In this document: positions 44,201-54,326 of the stretch, in pieces
Position numbering within the stretch: the stretch's first letter is position 1
Layout: each line of letters starts with the position of its first letter
Assembly (NCBI GenBank): GCA_936450465.1
Contig: OW388302.1
Coordinates: forward strand, 16,083,530 to 16,147,529
From: Gibbula magus
Lineage: Eukaryota > Mollusca > Gastropoda > Trochida > Trochidae
DNA length: 64,000 nucleotides
Reading direction: 5' to 3'
Notes under the pieces: model-generated
What the model was told of the DNA's origin: nothing
Databases searched by the model: none
Seen by the model: the letters and a program-made list of their open reading frames with translations, nothing else
Translations under genes and position numbers: made by a program

Positions 44201-45415
44201 ATCGTTTCAAAAATATGTATAAATATATATATATATATATTCCTATGATATGAATTGAATATAATGTTGAAATATGTTACCATTGAGCAAAGTTATTCCA
44301 TTTAATCATAGATACATAATTTTCGTTGGTCATATAACAGGATGGCTGTCCAGGTACAGATAAACAATTAATGGAAGATACTTCAACGCAAACTGAACAA
44401 CCTTCTGAAAATATGTCAACACAGACTGAAAAGCTGGATGACTTTACAGGAGAACAACTCACTAAGTGTTTGTCAACTCAACCACAACAACAAAGCCGAG
44501 ACAGTGAGTAATAATATTTCATTCAGTGTTACACAACTAGAGGGGTATCACTGATTCAAAAAGGGTGCATTGATTAATCGAAAGTAAATAAATTTAGGTC
44601 ACCTGCTGATCTACAATATGTAGATTGGCCCTGAAGAAGAAAAAGATAGTCAATACCAATTGTACTCAAGTCACGTCAAGTTAAAGTTCGTATCTAATGA
44701 GGGAACATATACATGACAGAAACAAATATTGAATACGTATTTGGGGAATATCCTAAGTTATTTTCAATGTTATAAATATGTTCAATGTACATGAAATAAA
44801 CACTGAACAAAACAAACTTCTATTCTACATAACACGTCCAGCAAAAGTAAAACTTTCATCCAACATATCCTTTAACAATAGAGATTGGAGTTGTTTCATG
44901 ATTATTTAAAGAACTAACTACATCATTATATATAGAAAAGAGTAAACATAGGATGTTTTTTTCTGGACTAGTACTTTTAGAAATGCACTAGTCTGAGTGG
45001 CTATTGCATTGAAAAGGTTAATTTCAACCCCTGGATATGTATGCAAATGTTTATAATAAAATGCATTGTGGCCTTTTTTTTATTACTAATCAACAACAAT
45101 GTTGATTATAACAGTTGTTCAATTTGAATGTCTCGAGTTAAAGGAATCATACTTTGATCGATCGTAGTTTTGTGATGTACATTTACATACATTATTTATC
45201 CCTGTATAAAAATCTATTACTTTTAAATCCGAGACCATCTTATAATTATTAATAAGTTATGTTATGGTCTCTGATAATAAATAGATCTAACGTCCCTGAT
45301 TTATTTTAACATTTATTATATGATTGCAGGTGAAATACCGAGATCTATCAATGAAAATAAACCGTGTTATCAGTCACTAGTGAAAATAACAATGGAACGT
45401 GTTATCAGTCACTAG
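35100..45415 (+). CDS. Multi-exon gene, candidate death-domain/RHIM-like signalling adaptor (5' incomplete)
   Basis: Eight candidate exons join in one frame: 35100-35228, 38569-38691, 41395-41484, 41800-41892, 42958-43287, 44123-44154, 44341-44503 and 45330-45415 (1044 coding bases after the first partial codon, about 347 residues to a TAG at 45413). The first five all begin and end in phase 1. By eye the first two give a helical stretch resembling the last helices of a death effector domain (KDGRLDM ... IENCNNKIIYVVDSF). The third and fourth give a RHIM-like TIVLGNYYSV. The fifth gives a helix-strand-helix piece containing KKVKAEEGSVIVTLTV, and the seventh a Thr/Gln/Glu-rich linker with TSTQTE and MSTQTE. 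These assignments are inference. Introns hold several MITEs and satellites. If correct, the role would be cytosolic innate-immune or cell-death signalling. The weakest link is the second exon's donor (GTTAAT); otherwise that exon ends in TAA and two genes are present. Confidence 0.5.
35400..35830. other. GC-richer block with CT tract, possible mobile-element remnant
   Basis: 35410-35600 is GC-rich (GTCGGCGCCGGCCCGCAAGA) with no convincing coding frame. AAATAAATAC follows near 35620, and 35700-35790 is a pyrimidine-rich tract of TCT-type motifs. It lies in the first intron of the gene described above. I could not define ends or class. Confidence 0.3.
35831..36843. other. Intron sequence, nothing recognised
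   Basis: AT-rich. The 91-codon open frame at 36392-36667 lacks splice and domain support. Confidence 0.3.
36844..37238. mobile_element. 395-bp MITE, second copy of the 4633-5010 family
   Basis: The terminal inverted repeats are CAGTCTGATTAAAATCGACC and its complement. The flanks ACATAAAACC and ATTTAAAACC agree at 8 of 10 positions, a decayed 10-bp duplication. Internal blocks (CGGGATACGAACAG, CATTCGGAACAGACC, TTATCTGCCCCTAG) match the first copy in reverse. The open frames at 36647-36898 and 37048-37369 overlap it and are not genes. Confidence 0.85.
37488..38372 (-). repeat. Satellite-bearing element, minus strand, 5'-truncated
   Basis: It begins with the reversed 3' terminus (GCCTGAAAGGCCCGATGGGC then TTATGGCATGGCA). 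About six ~140-base units follow, marked by TGGGGTCACAGGGGTCAC and ATTTTCATCTTCTTCTCCAG. The left-terminal motif is missing. The open frames at 37503-37781 and 38029-38214 follow the repeat. Confidence 0.85.
38569..38691 (+). CDS. Exon 2 of those found (or terminal exon ending at 38696)
   Basis: The acceptor is TTCTTTTTTTCATTTCAG. The exon begins in the phase left by the preceding exon and contains NKIIYVVDSFSEDLNGLFYR and LPKNSSLKWEEP. It can end at a weak donor ATGG|GTTAAT, which keeps phase 1, or read on two codons to TAA at 38694-38696. Confidence 0.5.
38697..39095. other. Intron or spacer; minus-strand open frame at 38680-38880
   Basis: The minus-strand frame contains SEKVFEFRETFDGVRTSISL then PY. 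A very similar piece (VRTSVSLPY) occurs on the plus strand at about 40432-40458, with synonymous differences. This could be paired fragments of an old coding sequence. Confidence 0.25.
39100..39545 (-). repeat. TGACCTTTGACC-rich repeat, minus strand
   Basis: This is the reverse complement of parts of 13535-14545, including AGTGATTTTTGATGGTGTGA, CCTTAAAGGTCAAAGTCAAG, GTCATGAGATATTTGGTTAA and the terminal CCGAAACTTTTGGTCTCGCC read on the other strand. Confidence 0.7.
39546..41010. other. Intron or spacer; open frame at 40313-40630 unsupported
   Basis: The 105-codon plus-strand frame includes RITVRTSVSLPYLKAPHL and TTTPNFLTGSAWTSSSSQK. It has no clear splice sites, and its similarity to 38.8 kb (minus) is described above. 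The rest is AT-rich. Confidence 0.3.
41016..41341. mobile_element. 326-bp MITE at TTAA (piggyBac-like target)
   Basis: Terminal inverted repeats AGGGGCAGTAGCACGTTTTT and its complement are directly flanked by TTAA on both sides (41012-41015 and 41342-41345). TTAA targeting is the rule for piggyBac elements. It is AT-rich with no coding capacity, and sits in the intron just before exon 3 of the 35.1-45.4 kb gene. Confidence 0.85.
41395..41484 (+). CDS. Exon 3: first half of the RHIM-like motif
   Basis: The acceptor is TTACTTATAACAG and the donor TTAG|GTGATT, phase 1 at both ends. It reads SVQATGMSGGEAKVSSTVG then TQHGPQTIVL. The internal ATG at 41415 could also be a translation start if the upstream exons belong to another gene. 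Confidence 0.55.
   Translation, partial: SVFKQQGCLAEKPKYLAPWVRSMDHRQLS
41800..41892 (+). CDS. Exon 4: second half of the RHIM-like motif
   Basis: The acceptor is AATTTCTTTCCAG and the donor CAAG|GTAAAA, phase 1 at both ends. It begins by completing a glycine codon and continues NYYSVKTGKNMKITASQELE. It is short (93 bases) but well bounded. Confidence 0.6.
42958..43287 (+). CDS. Exon 5: 110-residue alpha/beta segment
   Basis: The acceptor is CACATTCTCTTTCAG and the donor TTGT|GTAAGT, phase 1 at both ends. This is the best-supported exon of the window: 330 open bases, high G+C and strong splice sites. It has a charged N-part (MKHDKDKHENDKIFTEMSQN), a predicted amphipathic helix (IEKLLKG), a beta-like GSVIVTLTVEKSF and a further helix (WINDVMRTIFHEILAMF). 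The layout recalls TRADD-N-like segments found beside signalling domains in invertebrates, by impression only. Confidence 0.7.
43737..44078 (+). other. 113-codon open frame within an intron
   Basis: It contains FSQVNDLLSSMQANWRCCAI and ends shortly after a good donor, CAG|GTATTT at 44030. A phase-0 acceptor (TCATTTCTACAG) exists at about 43798. Those phases do not fit between exons 5 and 6 of the surrounding gene, so it is either an alternative exon for another reading or chance. Confidence 0.25.
44123..44503 (+). CDS. Exons 6 and 7 (44123-44154 and 44341-44503)
   Basis: Exon 6 has acceptor TTTTGGTTCCAG and donor AAAG|GTAACC. It completes the codon left open by exon 5 as tyrosine and reads IGQKNQTLAK. 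Exon 7 has acceptor GTCATATAACAG and donor GACA|GTGAGT, and carries a repeated acidic/Gln-Thr linker (MEDTSTQTEQPSENMSTQTE). If exon 7's donor is unused, translation stops at TAA 44509-44511. Confidence 0.5.
44512..45329. other. Intron, nothing recognised
   Basis: AT-rich sequence between exons 7 and 8. No repeat of this window recognised. Confidence 0.3.
45330..45415 (+). CDS. Candidate last exon
   Basis: The acceptor is TTATATGATTGCAG. It continues exon 7 in frame (SEIPRSINENKPCYQSLVKI ...) to TAG at 45413-45415. An 18-base piece, CGTGTTATCAGTCACTAG, occurs twice here (about 45364 and 45398), so the end lies in a small duplication or repeat. The stop in exon 7's read-through is an alternative end. 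Confidence 0.35.
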
Positions 45416-45591
45416 ATACTGATATAACAATGACCTGACGTCATAAAACAATGCTCCGACGTCATGACACGTTCATGGTGTCATATTGTTGCTGAGGCAA
45501 CATACTCATTCTGGAGCCGACTTAACGTAAATGCATGTCTATTTCGCGTGAATATGCAAAGATTTGGTCATATAATAAATAGAAAATTTAT

Positions 45592-45715
45592 CTTTTCTTG
45601 ACAAATACCATGTTCATCTCATCTCGTGAGATAGAAAAGTTATATATTTTCACTCGTGAAAATATAACCTTTCTACCTCACTCGATGAGATAAACATGGT
45701 ATTAGTCAAGAAAAG
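45592..45715. mobile_element. 124-bp palindromic MITE
   Basis: Arms of about 60 bases: CTTTTCTTGACAAATACCAT ... TATATTTTCAC and the complement ending ATGGTATTAGTCAAGAAAAG. It would fold into one long hairpin. No clear target-site duplication was found. Confidence 0.75.
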
Positions 45716-46324
45716 CCAAATATCCTCTAAATATTGAATTATATTATGAATTTTATCAAACGTTGATTTTTGTCATTGCAAGAATCAAGATATATTTATA
45801 AGAATATGTATATGAATAATTCAAATTTCAGCAGTCAATCATTTGTTCAAACTTTGCTAATTTAAAGTACTGTAAATCCTTGAATAATCTGCCTTGAATA
45901 AATGCTGGGTCTGAGCCCTCCCTGAAATAAATAATCGCCAGCCTTGATTAATCGTTTTAATTTAGCAATGTAATTTTTTTTTTAAATATCTCCCTTTTCT
46001 TAATTTTTATTTCACGCATATAGGCATATCTATTGGTCATTGGTAAAGGCCTCTTTTAAAAAAAAAAATGAGAAATTTCTGATAATGCTGTTTTTGCTTT
46101 GTATACACATATTATGGCTTCGAAAAGAATAATTGTCTGCCTTGAAAAATCACGACTCAATTTGATGTTTTAAATTAATAATTGCTGGGCAAATATTCAA
46201 GGATTTATGGTATACTCAGTCGATTGATTAATATTAAGCATATGTAGGTTTATCTATGGAAGGAAGGCAATGTTTGTTCATTTGAGCCTCACCCCCCACT
46301 AAAATATTGGGGCGAATACCTTTA
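45716..46324. other. Intergenic, nothing recognised
   Basis: AT-rich. Paired motifs CCTTGAATAATC and CCTTGATTAATC near 45880-45960 and CCTTGAAAAATC near 46140 suggest a small decayed inverted element. Confidence 0.3.
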
Positions 46325-46605
46325 AATGACGGGATAGCGGAGTGTTTAGGAGTTCGGCTTTTGATCAAGAGGTCAGGGGTTCGAATCTCTCCAGGGGCAC
46401 AGCAAATTCGTCTGCAGTAGAGAACTGCCTATACGGAGTAAGGGTTGGGTGCAATGCAATTAATGTCAGCGTAGTACCACCCATGGTTTGCTAGTTCAAG
46501 GTTATGCTCGCAGATTTCACCACAATGCATAGCCACATGGCGTTGCAGGCTTTCTCCCTGCCACAGTGCTAGCAGCTCCAATATGAATGAAATATTCTTG
46601 AAAAC
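46325..46605 (+). mobile_element. tRNA-derived SINE, second copy
   Basis: Head boxes GGGATAGCGGAGTGTTTAGG and GGGGTTCGAATCTC, and body blocks CTGCAGTAGAGAACTGCC, CACAATGCATAGCCACATGG and GCAGGCTTTCTCCCTGCCAC match the 29000-29311 SINE. The tail is degenerate and no flanking duplication is clear. Confidence 0.85.
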
Positions 46606-47205
46606 CAGTTGGCATAGTCAGCTAAATTTTAAGATTAATATCTTTCTTACATGTAGGCTCAAGTTTGTTCAATTGGACTTGACCCCATTAAATATGGGTG
46701 TTGTAGGAATCCCTCCTCAAATATGAGCGCATTAAACACATACCTTAAATTTCACTCGAGGAACTAGTAATGCTAGGAAACTCAAATTTGGACAATATGA
46801 TCTTTTTATGACTTATGAATTTAAAGTTTTATTCTTTTACCTTTTCCCCCTTACCAAGTGCAGTCAGTGAGCTGCATAGAATTGAATAATGCTGTTATTA
46901 GATACAAGGGAAACAGTTAATGTTTGTTTCATTGAAAGATGTTATTTTTTTGTGTGTGTTTTAAAATTAATGGTTTGCATGTTTGTGCCTTTAAATTACT
47001 TTGAGCCATTTTAACTGCATTTAGTTGAATGAACCTCCTATCTGGCAGAGTTAGTATTATTTGAATTTGCAATTGGCACCTGTCAAGGTCTTTTGGTCTA
47101 ACCAAATACTGGCAAATAGTCATTATTTTTGTTTACCCTTGGCTGACTGGCTGTAAGATAAAACACAACGAAAGCATGCAAAAGGCTGACATGGCTTAAA
47201 TGGAT
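46606..47205. other. Intergenic, nothing recognised
   Basis: AT-rich. The 64-codon open frame at 46929-47123 (minus) is unsupported. Confidence 0.3.
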
Positions 47206-47207
47206 CT

Positions 47208-49465
47208 ATTTTTAGCTCATCAGGCCTGTAAAGGCCAGATGGGCTTATGGCATCGGCCGTCGTCCGTCGTCCGTCGTCCGCAAACTTTTAATCTTTCAAC
47301 TTCTCCTCCAGAACCACTACACCCCCAAAGCTGTAATTTAGTTGGTGGGTACCCATCACCTAGGGGGTCAAATTTTGTTCATCACAAATTCCTACGCCTA
47401 CAAATATGGCCACCAGAGACGTTAAAAGTAAAACCTTTAAACGACTTCTCCGAAAGCGCTTGATATAGGAATATGAAATATGAAATTTTGTCATTAACAT
47501 CTTTGTAGGATAGAGATACAAGTTTGTAAATTTGGTTGAGATAAATTATGAAATATGAACGTTGCAGGGGGTTCACCCGTATAGCTTCAAACGACTTCTT
47601 CTCATGAACCAGCACTAGGAGATATCCAGAAACCTGGGCAGTGTTTTCTTTAAAAGATGTAGATTATGATTTGTTCATTTCATTTATGAAACCTTGATAC
47701 ATGGATTTTGACAGGGGTTCATTTAAATGTATATTTTTCGATCATCTCAGAAACCAATGACCCTAGAACACTATCATCTATGTTATCAAGAGTTTCAAAT
47801 TTAAAGTTTGTTTTTGCTGAAAAGTAAGAAAGTTATAAGTCAAAACATTTTAGTGGTGTACCATTTTGCTTACATTAAATCTACCATAAAGTATTATTAA
47901 TTTTTGTATTTGGAATAAAGGTCTTTTCGAGAGCTTTCTAACACAACTCTCATTATATTTGTATCATAGAAATTAAACATGATAGAAATTTTATTTTTAA
48001 TTTTTTTTATTTATATTTATTCTATTTAACTCAATGTTCTGTATATCCTTCATACTAGTTATACTAGGAGCTTGGGGTAATATGAGCCAATCTGTTATAC
48101 AATGGTCAGTGCAGGCAAGAGCTGTGTTATATAATGGTCAGTGCAGTCCACCAGCCTGAGCATTGTCCAGTTTTGGGGAGGGGTGCCTGTCTGATGGGGG
48201 GAGAGGCTGGGCCAGTGGGAAGGGGGGTCTCAGTTTGTAAAGGGCTATGGTTCATTGGGTTTTGGTCAAGCCTTTTCCACTTCTAAGTAGGATTCATTAA
48301 TACAGTACACTCACTTGAAACTGGATTTGTATTGTTTCTCTCAAAACGTTATACTATTTTGTTTGATGATTTGGGTAATTTCAATTTAAAACATTTAGTA
48401 ATTTACCATTTTTACACAACTTTCATTATATTTGTATCATAGATCAGGGGCAGAAACAAACTTCAAACATATGCTAGCCTGAAGGGCTAGTCCTTTTGTT
48501 TTCTACTAGCCCCATACAAGTATCACTAGCCCGTATCTCCCAGTAATCTAACAATTATAACTTGTTATGTTTGACCTACAATGGCAAGTATTTTCCCTAC
48601 TTCAATCATTCACATCTGATACCATTGTTGCTGATAAAACCAAGATTTTGTACTCATACATTGAGTATTTCATGATTCAAAATTTTTTAAACGCCCACAG
48701 GGCTAGTAGAAGCTAAAATTTACTAGCCCAGTGTTATGTTTACTAGCATCAGGCCGAAGGACTAGTGTAAAGTTCTAGCCCTGTAAATATTAAGCAAGAT
48801 AGAACTTAGTTTATTTTTTGCAATTTTTAGTCTACAACACAAATCACTATAAAGCAGGATAGCTAGAGAGCCCATGGTTCTATTATTACTACGTTGAGTG
48901 AACAGAAAACACTAGAATGCTGAAATCTGGTGTAGACATATCTTTTGAAGCAGTTATAATTACATAATATAAATAAACAGTTGTTAAAAGGAGGGTTCTA
49001 TAGGGGTATCTTTTGTGGAAACGAAATTCAAGAGGATATTCCCGTTTACACATATATGCTATTAATACATGATTCATACACGGTCAAATTGAATTTTTTA
49101 ACTTGATTTTCCGAAGGGCATGTTGTTTGTTACTTGAAAGGTAAATGAATCTTTTGGCTAGAAGTATAATATGATTTAGACCCCCCTCAAATCTTTAAAC
49201 GACTTCTTCTCCAAAACTATTTGATACAGAAAGCTCAAATTTTCAGAATGACATCTTTATAACATATATACTATAGTTTGTTCATTTGGTAAAAATCACT
49301 TCTCAAATATGGGCGGGGCAGGGTGTTAAATAAAATGTAAAAATTAACTATGAAAGCCAGGAAGCCATGAAAGCCAATGGCTCTATGTTTTTGATCTTCA
49401 ATCTTAGATAATAAATCATGTCAGTACTGACGAGCTACACAGCTCATGGCTAATTTAAAGGCACA
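47208..49465 (-). repeat. Minus-strand satellite-type element with several dispersed repeats inside
   Basis: The reversed 3' terminus is at 47210 (TTTTTAGCTCATCAGGCCTG, GGCCAGATGGGCTTATGGCA, then CCGTCGTCCGTCGTCCG). A reversed 5' terminus lies near 49370-49460 (CCAATGGCTCTATG, then CTGACGAGCTACACAGCTCA). Inside are a single-core block (47320-47370), the repeat shared with 15545-15745 (47700-47850), and the 14560-type repeat (49185-49325). That the two ends form one element is inference. Confidence 0.4.
48440..48785. mobile_element. Possible decayed hAT MITE with CTAGCCC repeats
   Basis: CAGGGGCAGAAAC at the left and GTTCTAGCCCTG at the right form a weak inverted pair. The interior repeats ACTAGCCC and GGGCTAGT several times. 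No matching target-site duplication was found. Confidence 0.35.
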
Positions 49466-49659
49466 AACATGCAAACCATTAATTTCAAAACATGCAATAA
49501 AGAACATGTTTCAATGAACAATACATTAGCCTGTAACTATAAAATGCACCCAGCCTCGGCCAATTAAAGTCCCCAACAATTACTTACTGAAACCCAATGA
49601 ACAAATATTGACCCTCTAGGTGCAAGGTACTTTCCCACAAAATGTTTGGTAACATGGTA

Positions 49660-49800
49660 CTGCACCTCTGCTAGTGGTCTAGAAGACATTTGAAAAGAAT
49701 CCTTTGAATAGTTTTCTGTTATCAGTCCGACTAAAAGGTGGACAGTTGGACTCTTTGGTATTACTATGAACCCCCAAACGGTTGGTCAGGGGTATGAAAA
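49660..49800 (+). repeat. Relic 3' end of a satellite-bearing element
   Basis: One diverged unit of the 10530-11815 core (ACTGCACCTCTGCTAGTGGT, TTGAATAGTTTTCTGTTATC) is followed by a degenerate terminal hairpin (GAACCCCCAAACGGTTGGTC then AGGGGTATG). Confidence 0.6.
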
Positions 49801-50337
49801 TTAAACAGCAAATCTAAACAGAGAAAATACTTTATTACCAACAAGTAATACAGATTTGGTCAACTTGTGTCATTATAGATGCCTTCCACCAGGGTTGCAG
49901 ATTAAAAATTTTGCCACTCAGACATTTCATCTTTGATCCAAATTTTTCTTTTTTCCTTTTGATTATATTCAATCGGTCAACTGACTTTTCAAATGTCCGG
50001 TGGGTCTATTTTCCATTCGGTCAAACTGGATTCACAATCTCACATGTCTGGGAAACAGACCGATTTCTGCATCCCTACCTACCACCATCTGAAAAATAAA
50101 AATAAACCATATCAAATATAGACATAGACTGATCTGAAGAATGAAATGTCTGTTACAAATTGCATTGATCACGGAGTCTGAATTTTTTTACCAAAGGGCA
50201 ACAAAATTGAGGTATCTTCAACCAGTTTAAAGATTTATAATATGGTGTAACACGCTATAGGACAACAACATAGGAAACTTCACCTACAAAATTGTTCAAT
50301 TAATTTATTGACAATCAATAGATGGATGGCTGCCAAA
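49801..50337. other. Intergenic, nothing recognised
   Basis: AT-rich. The 62-codon open frame at 49911-50099 has no support. Confidence 0.3.
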
Positions 50338-52556
50338 ATCAAAAATGATTTTGAAGGTCTCAAATGCCAACACTACATATCAAAGCTTTAAAGGCGCTGT
50401 AACACGCCTTTCTTGGTGAAATATAGTGCTCTCACAAAAATAAAGTCATGGGCTCTGTAGCTCATCAGGTTATAAATTATACCTTATACATGTAGGTTGA
50501 AAATGTAAAATTAATAATCCTCATAGGTCAGAACCAAGCATCTGCACAAGAGTTTAGGAGAGTTTGAGAGGCCACATAGTCAATAAATCTCTAATTTACT
50601 TTATAAGTTGTCAGACCGCACCTCAGGGTAGATGAAACTTCTCATTCTAACCTCTGTTCTACTGGGGCTGGATTTCTCGGCTCCAGCAAAATTTCCAGCG
50701 AGGAAAGGGGAAACCTCATACTGTATCCCTGTTTCTTATTAACCGATGAAAATCTTTCAGCTGCTATGTCCACAAAGTACCTTTAAAAGATCTCAAAATT
50801 TCAATGTAGAGGGTCTTCCTAGTTAGCATATACATCACATGCAGATGACCAGCTGATATTTCATCCTCGATGTTGGATAGGTAAAATATCAGTTAAGTAA
50901 CGACTTTCTCATGGTCTCGTGAAATTTTACTTTACGAGTTGCGACTGTATGTAGATACACTTGTAAGCGTGCTTTAGGAGCTTAAAAAAACTGAGAAAAT
51001 TTTCATAAATTATGCAAAAGAGGGTATGAAATATGCAAAAGGCAGATGTTTACATCATAGTGATTTACTTGTATCAAGTTTCGAAATATTTGAACGATTA
51101 TTGTCTGAGTTATGAATGGAACAAAATATGTGACAAAGCAAAAATGCCTCTCAAACGGTTTAAAGCCAAAAAAACATTAAAAATTTGCAAAATTTATCAG
51201 CAAATGATAGTATATAACAATACAAAAGGCAGATATATGCATCATAGTGATTTACATGTATCAAGCTTTGAAACATTAAACTGCTAGTGCCTGAGTTGCA
51301 TGACTACTTTGTAGCGGGGGTATAAAAAGTTTCATCAGTGATTTTTATGGACTTTTGTACAGTTTGTGTAAAATAACCAAAATAATAGGTTCTTAGATAC
51401 AATTTCTTTTCTCAAGAAATATTGTTTATTTAAACATTTTAAACAAATTATTTATAACATTAACATCTAACATCCCAATCAATATGTTAACACATCACAA
51501 TAATAAATGTTAATACCGACTATTACTAAGTACAAACTTGCCTCACATCCTTAATTAAAGCCACAATTATAGATTAATTGCTCAACATATTTTTATGTAT
51601 TTCTTACAAATAAGTGAGAACCTAATGTTTTTTGTTTTATTACTGAAGACATTGATTTAGCTTTGATTGTTTATGTAAATTATCTAAATTATTGGCCTAA
51701 TATATCTACTTTACTGCAAGATGGTAGTGGCCTTACATTTATTCAAATCCATTTAGACTCCTATTTTGTTAAAACATGACATTGTTTACATTTTGTCCTG
51801 CACTAACTGACCCCGAGGTTTGTCTTTTCACAGGGGCTTGTATTGCTGAAAATAAACAGTTCCTTGGTAAAATAAATAAAAGTATAAGGTGTCTTTTTAA
51901 AAGAGCTGACGGTTTTCTTGAGAGATGGTTAAGATTTTAAGAGTTTCTTCTCACCCAGTAAGCATAAATATATAATTTGTTCATGGCTTAAGGACCAGAG
52001 TGTTTGTTGTTTGTTTGGAGCACTGGATTACAAAAGTCTGTCAGACTTACAAATGCAAAATGCAAGTGATTTTATCATAATATTTAGCAAAAGTAAGAGT
52101 TTTTTGTAAAACATCTACCAACTTGTCTGTGCAGCCATAGCCTCATTTTTTATTTTGTTATGAGGCAATATTAAGAATGCCCACATAACAGCACATGAAG
52201 CACATTTGATACCCAGGCCTGACATCTTAGTCAAAGTACACTGCAAGACAGTAACAGTCACTTTGTTGACATGTGTACAACATTGTTGCAACTCCATGAT
52301 AACTTGTATGGTGAAATAACTTTCAGGAAAAAGATAACAATGGTGTTGGTAAGACATGATACATGTGTGAACAGTGAACTTTAGAATATTCAAGTTGAGA
52401 ATAGTTATAAAGGTGACCTAGATAATATACTGGAAAATATTGTCAGGGATATTTTGTCTAAGTGTCATGGGCTCTGCAGCTCATCAGGGTTTATATTGTT
52501 CGATGATGAAGAGTTCAAGACTGAAATTAATAGATTGTTTTCAATACAATGCACAA

Positions 52557-54297
52557 TAGACTTCTCTTAATATAACAATATCCAATGGGTGCTGTTTAAT
52601 ACTTCAATCTAGATTCAAAGTACTAAATACGATTGTGATTAGCCCTATCGGATCGTGATGATAAATACATTGTGAGCTTATTAATTTTCCCGACTTCGAT
52701 GTAGCCATGCAGATACAATGTACTTGACATGAACAATCGACATGAACAATCGCATGCCGTGTCTCGCCAACCAGTGATGTTGACAAAAACATGTTTCTGT
52801 TACCATGCCGATTTCTGTGAAAACTTATAGGCCTAAATGTAAGAATAATATTATAATTACGTAAATGTGCTGACTTAAATTAGCTGGCGGAATTGGTCCA
52901 AGCAGACCTATTATATAGTAGTAGTACTTGACTTGTACTTTAATTCTGGCAGAAGTGAATATTTTTTGATAAATCAATTATAAGGTAAACAGTTATATAT
53001 TTAATATAATTTTGATATAAAGCATTTGCATGATTTTTTTAAAACTGTAAATTCTACAGAAAATCAATAAAATAAATAACTAAAATTAATTTTGTATACA
53101 AAATATTATCTGAGTTTATTATGCATTAAATATTAGAGTTTTAATCATATCCCAAAAATGAGATAGAAAGTTTCATTAAAAGAAAGTTATAGAATATAGA
53201 ATTTTCATGTTCTTAACATTGAAGCTGTAGACAAATATAAACAAATTTATGCCTTGGAAACTTACAGAAAGGTCAAGTAAATTTAAGATAAAGAATTAAG
53301 TTTCATCTAAAATATAAAAAAAATAATGAAATATTCACATGTCAAGTTAAAATTAATCTCTTAGGAGTTTTAGATAAGATTTAGTTACATTAATAAGGCT
53401 ATACTATCTCAATTATATTTGCTGCAATTATATTATATCTAAAGGAATCTGACAATTTGAAAATATGCTACCCTTCAGAGATAAAATATAATAATTAGAA
53501 TAGACTATTTATATGTTTACAAAGTGTAGCTTTATTTTGTCAGGTATCGATGTGATTGAGTCCAACCAAACTCTTAAAATATGAACATGTAGTTAATTTT
53601 GATAATTCAATTTGAGTAATGTATTTATACCTCTATATGGTTCCCCCTACTCAATAGAAAATCATTACTAAAGCAACTAAGGTCAACTTATAATTCCATG
53701 TATCAACATGATCAATCCATGTAAATTTCTGAGTCAGGTCCAAAACATGATTAAAATGTATATGAATTATATCCATAAAATTATCAATTGATATTAGGGT
53801 TTCAGGTACAGACATATATTATATAATTTTGTTATTTGAGTGATGTTTTAAAATCAGGAACCAATGTGCACTTGTAGAATTGTATTTACCATATTAATAT
53901 GACTAGATGACTAAAGATTGTTAAAAAACTCCATAAAATCTATTTTCAACCTAAAATTATGTTTCTTATCGTATAATATCACATGAATTTTGTAAAAATT
54001 TGAGATTTGACAAGTACTCATGCTTTGACTTTTCAGCAAGGCACTTTATGAATGAAAAATTTAACCACCGTTGTCAAATTTAACACAGAGTCCTTCAGAA
54101 AACAGCAACAGGCTTTTGTGCAAAAGTAGAAACCTTTTTGTGAGTTTGCAGGAAAGCTATTCATGAAATACGATATCTGACTCGCACGTCGCATCACAGC
54201 ATTTTCGTCTGCCATCTTGGAAGCTTGCTGGCTTAGCCTCGTTTTCGATATCTAGGTCACCGCTATGCATAAATATTAAGAGTCGGCTATCCATTAC
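52557..54297. other. 1.74-kb block present only in the right duplicate
   Basis: Very AT-rich, especially 52950-54000, with no terminal repeats that I could identify. The only gene-like part is the minus-strand open frame at 54033-54215. It may be an insertion here or a deletion in the left copy. Confidence 0.6.
54033..54215 (-). CDS. Candidate first exon or small open frame, minus strand
   Basis: The ATG at 54215-54213 has a strong start context (CCAAG ATG G) and the first 28 codons are protein-like (MADENAVMRRASQISYFMNS then FPANSQK). A possible donor AAG|GTTTCT follows; otherwise the frame runs 60 codons. A GC-richer upstream stretch could be 5' UTR. No downstream exon is recognised, and the left duplicate lacks this sequence. 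Confidence 0.3.
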   Translation of the reverse strand: MADENAVMRRASQISYFMNSFPANSQKGFYFCTKACCCFLKDSVLNLTTVVKFFIHKVPC

Positions 54298-54326
54298 CCT
54301 GAAAAGTTTCTAGTCTTGGTCAGTGG

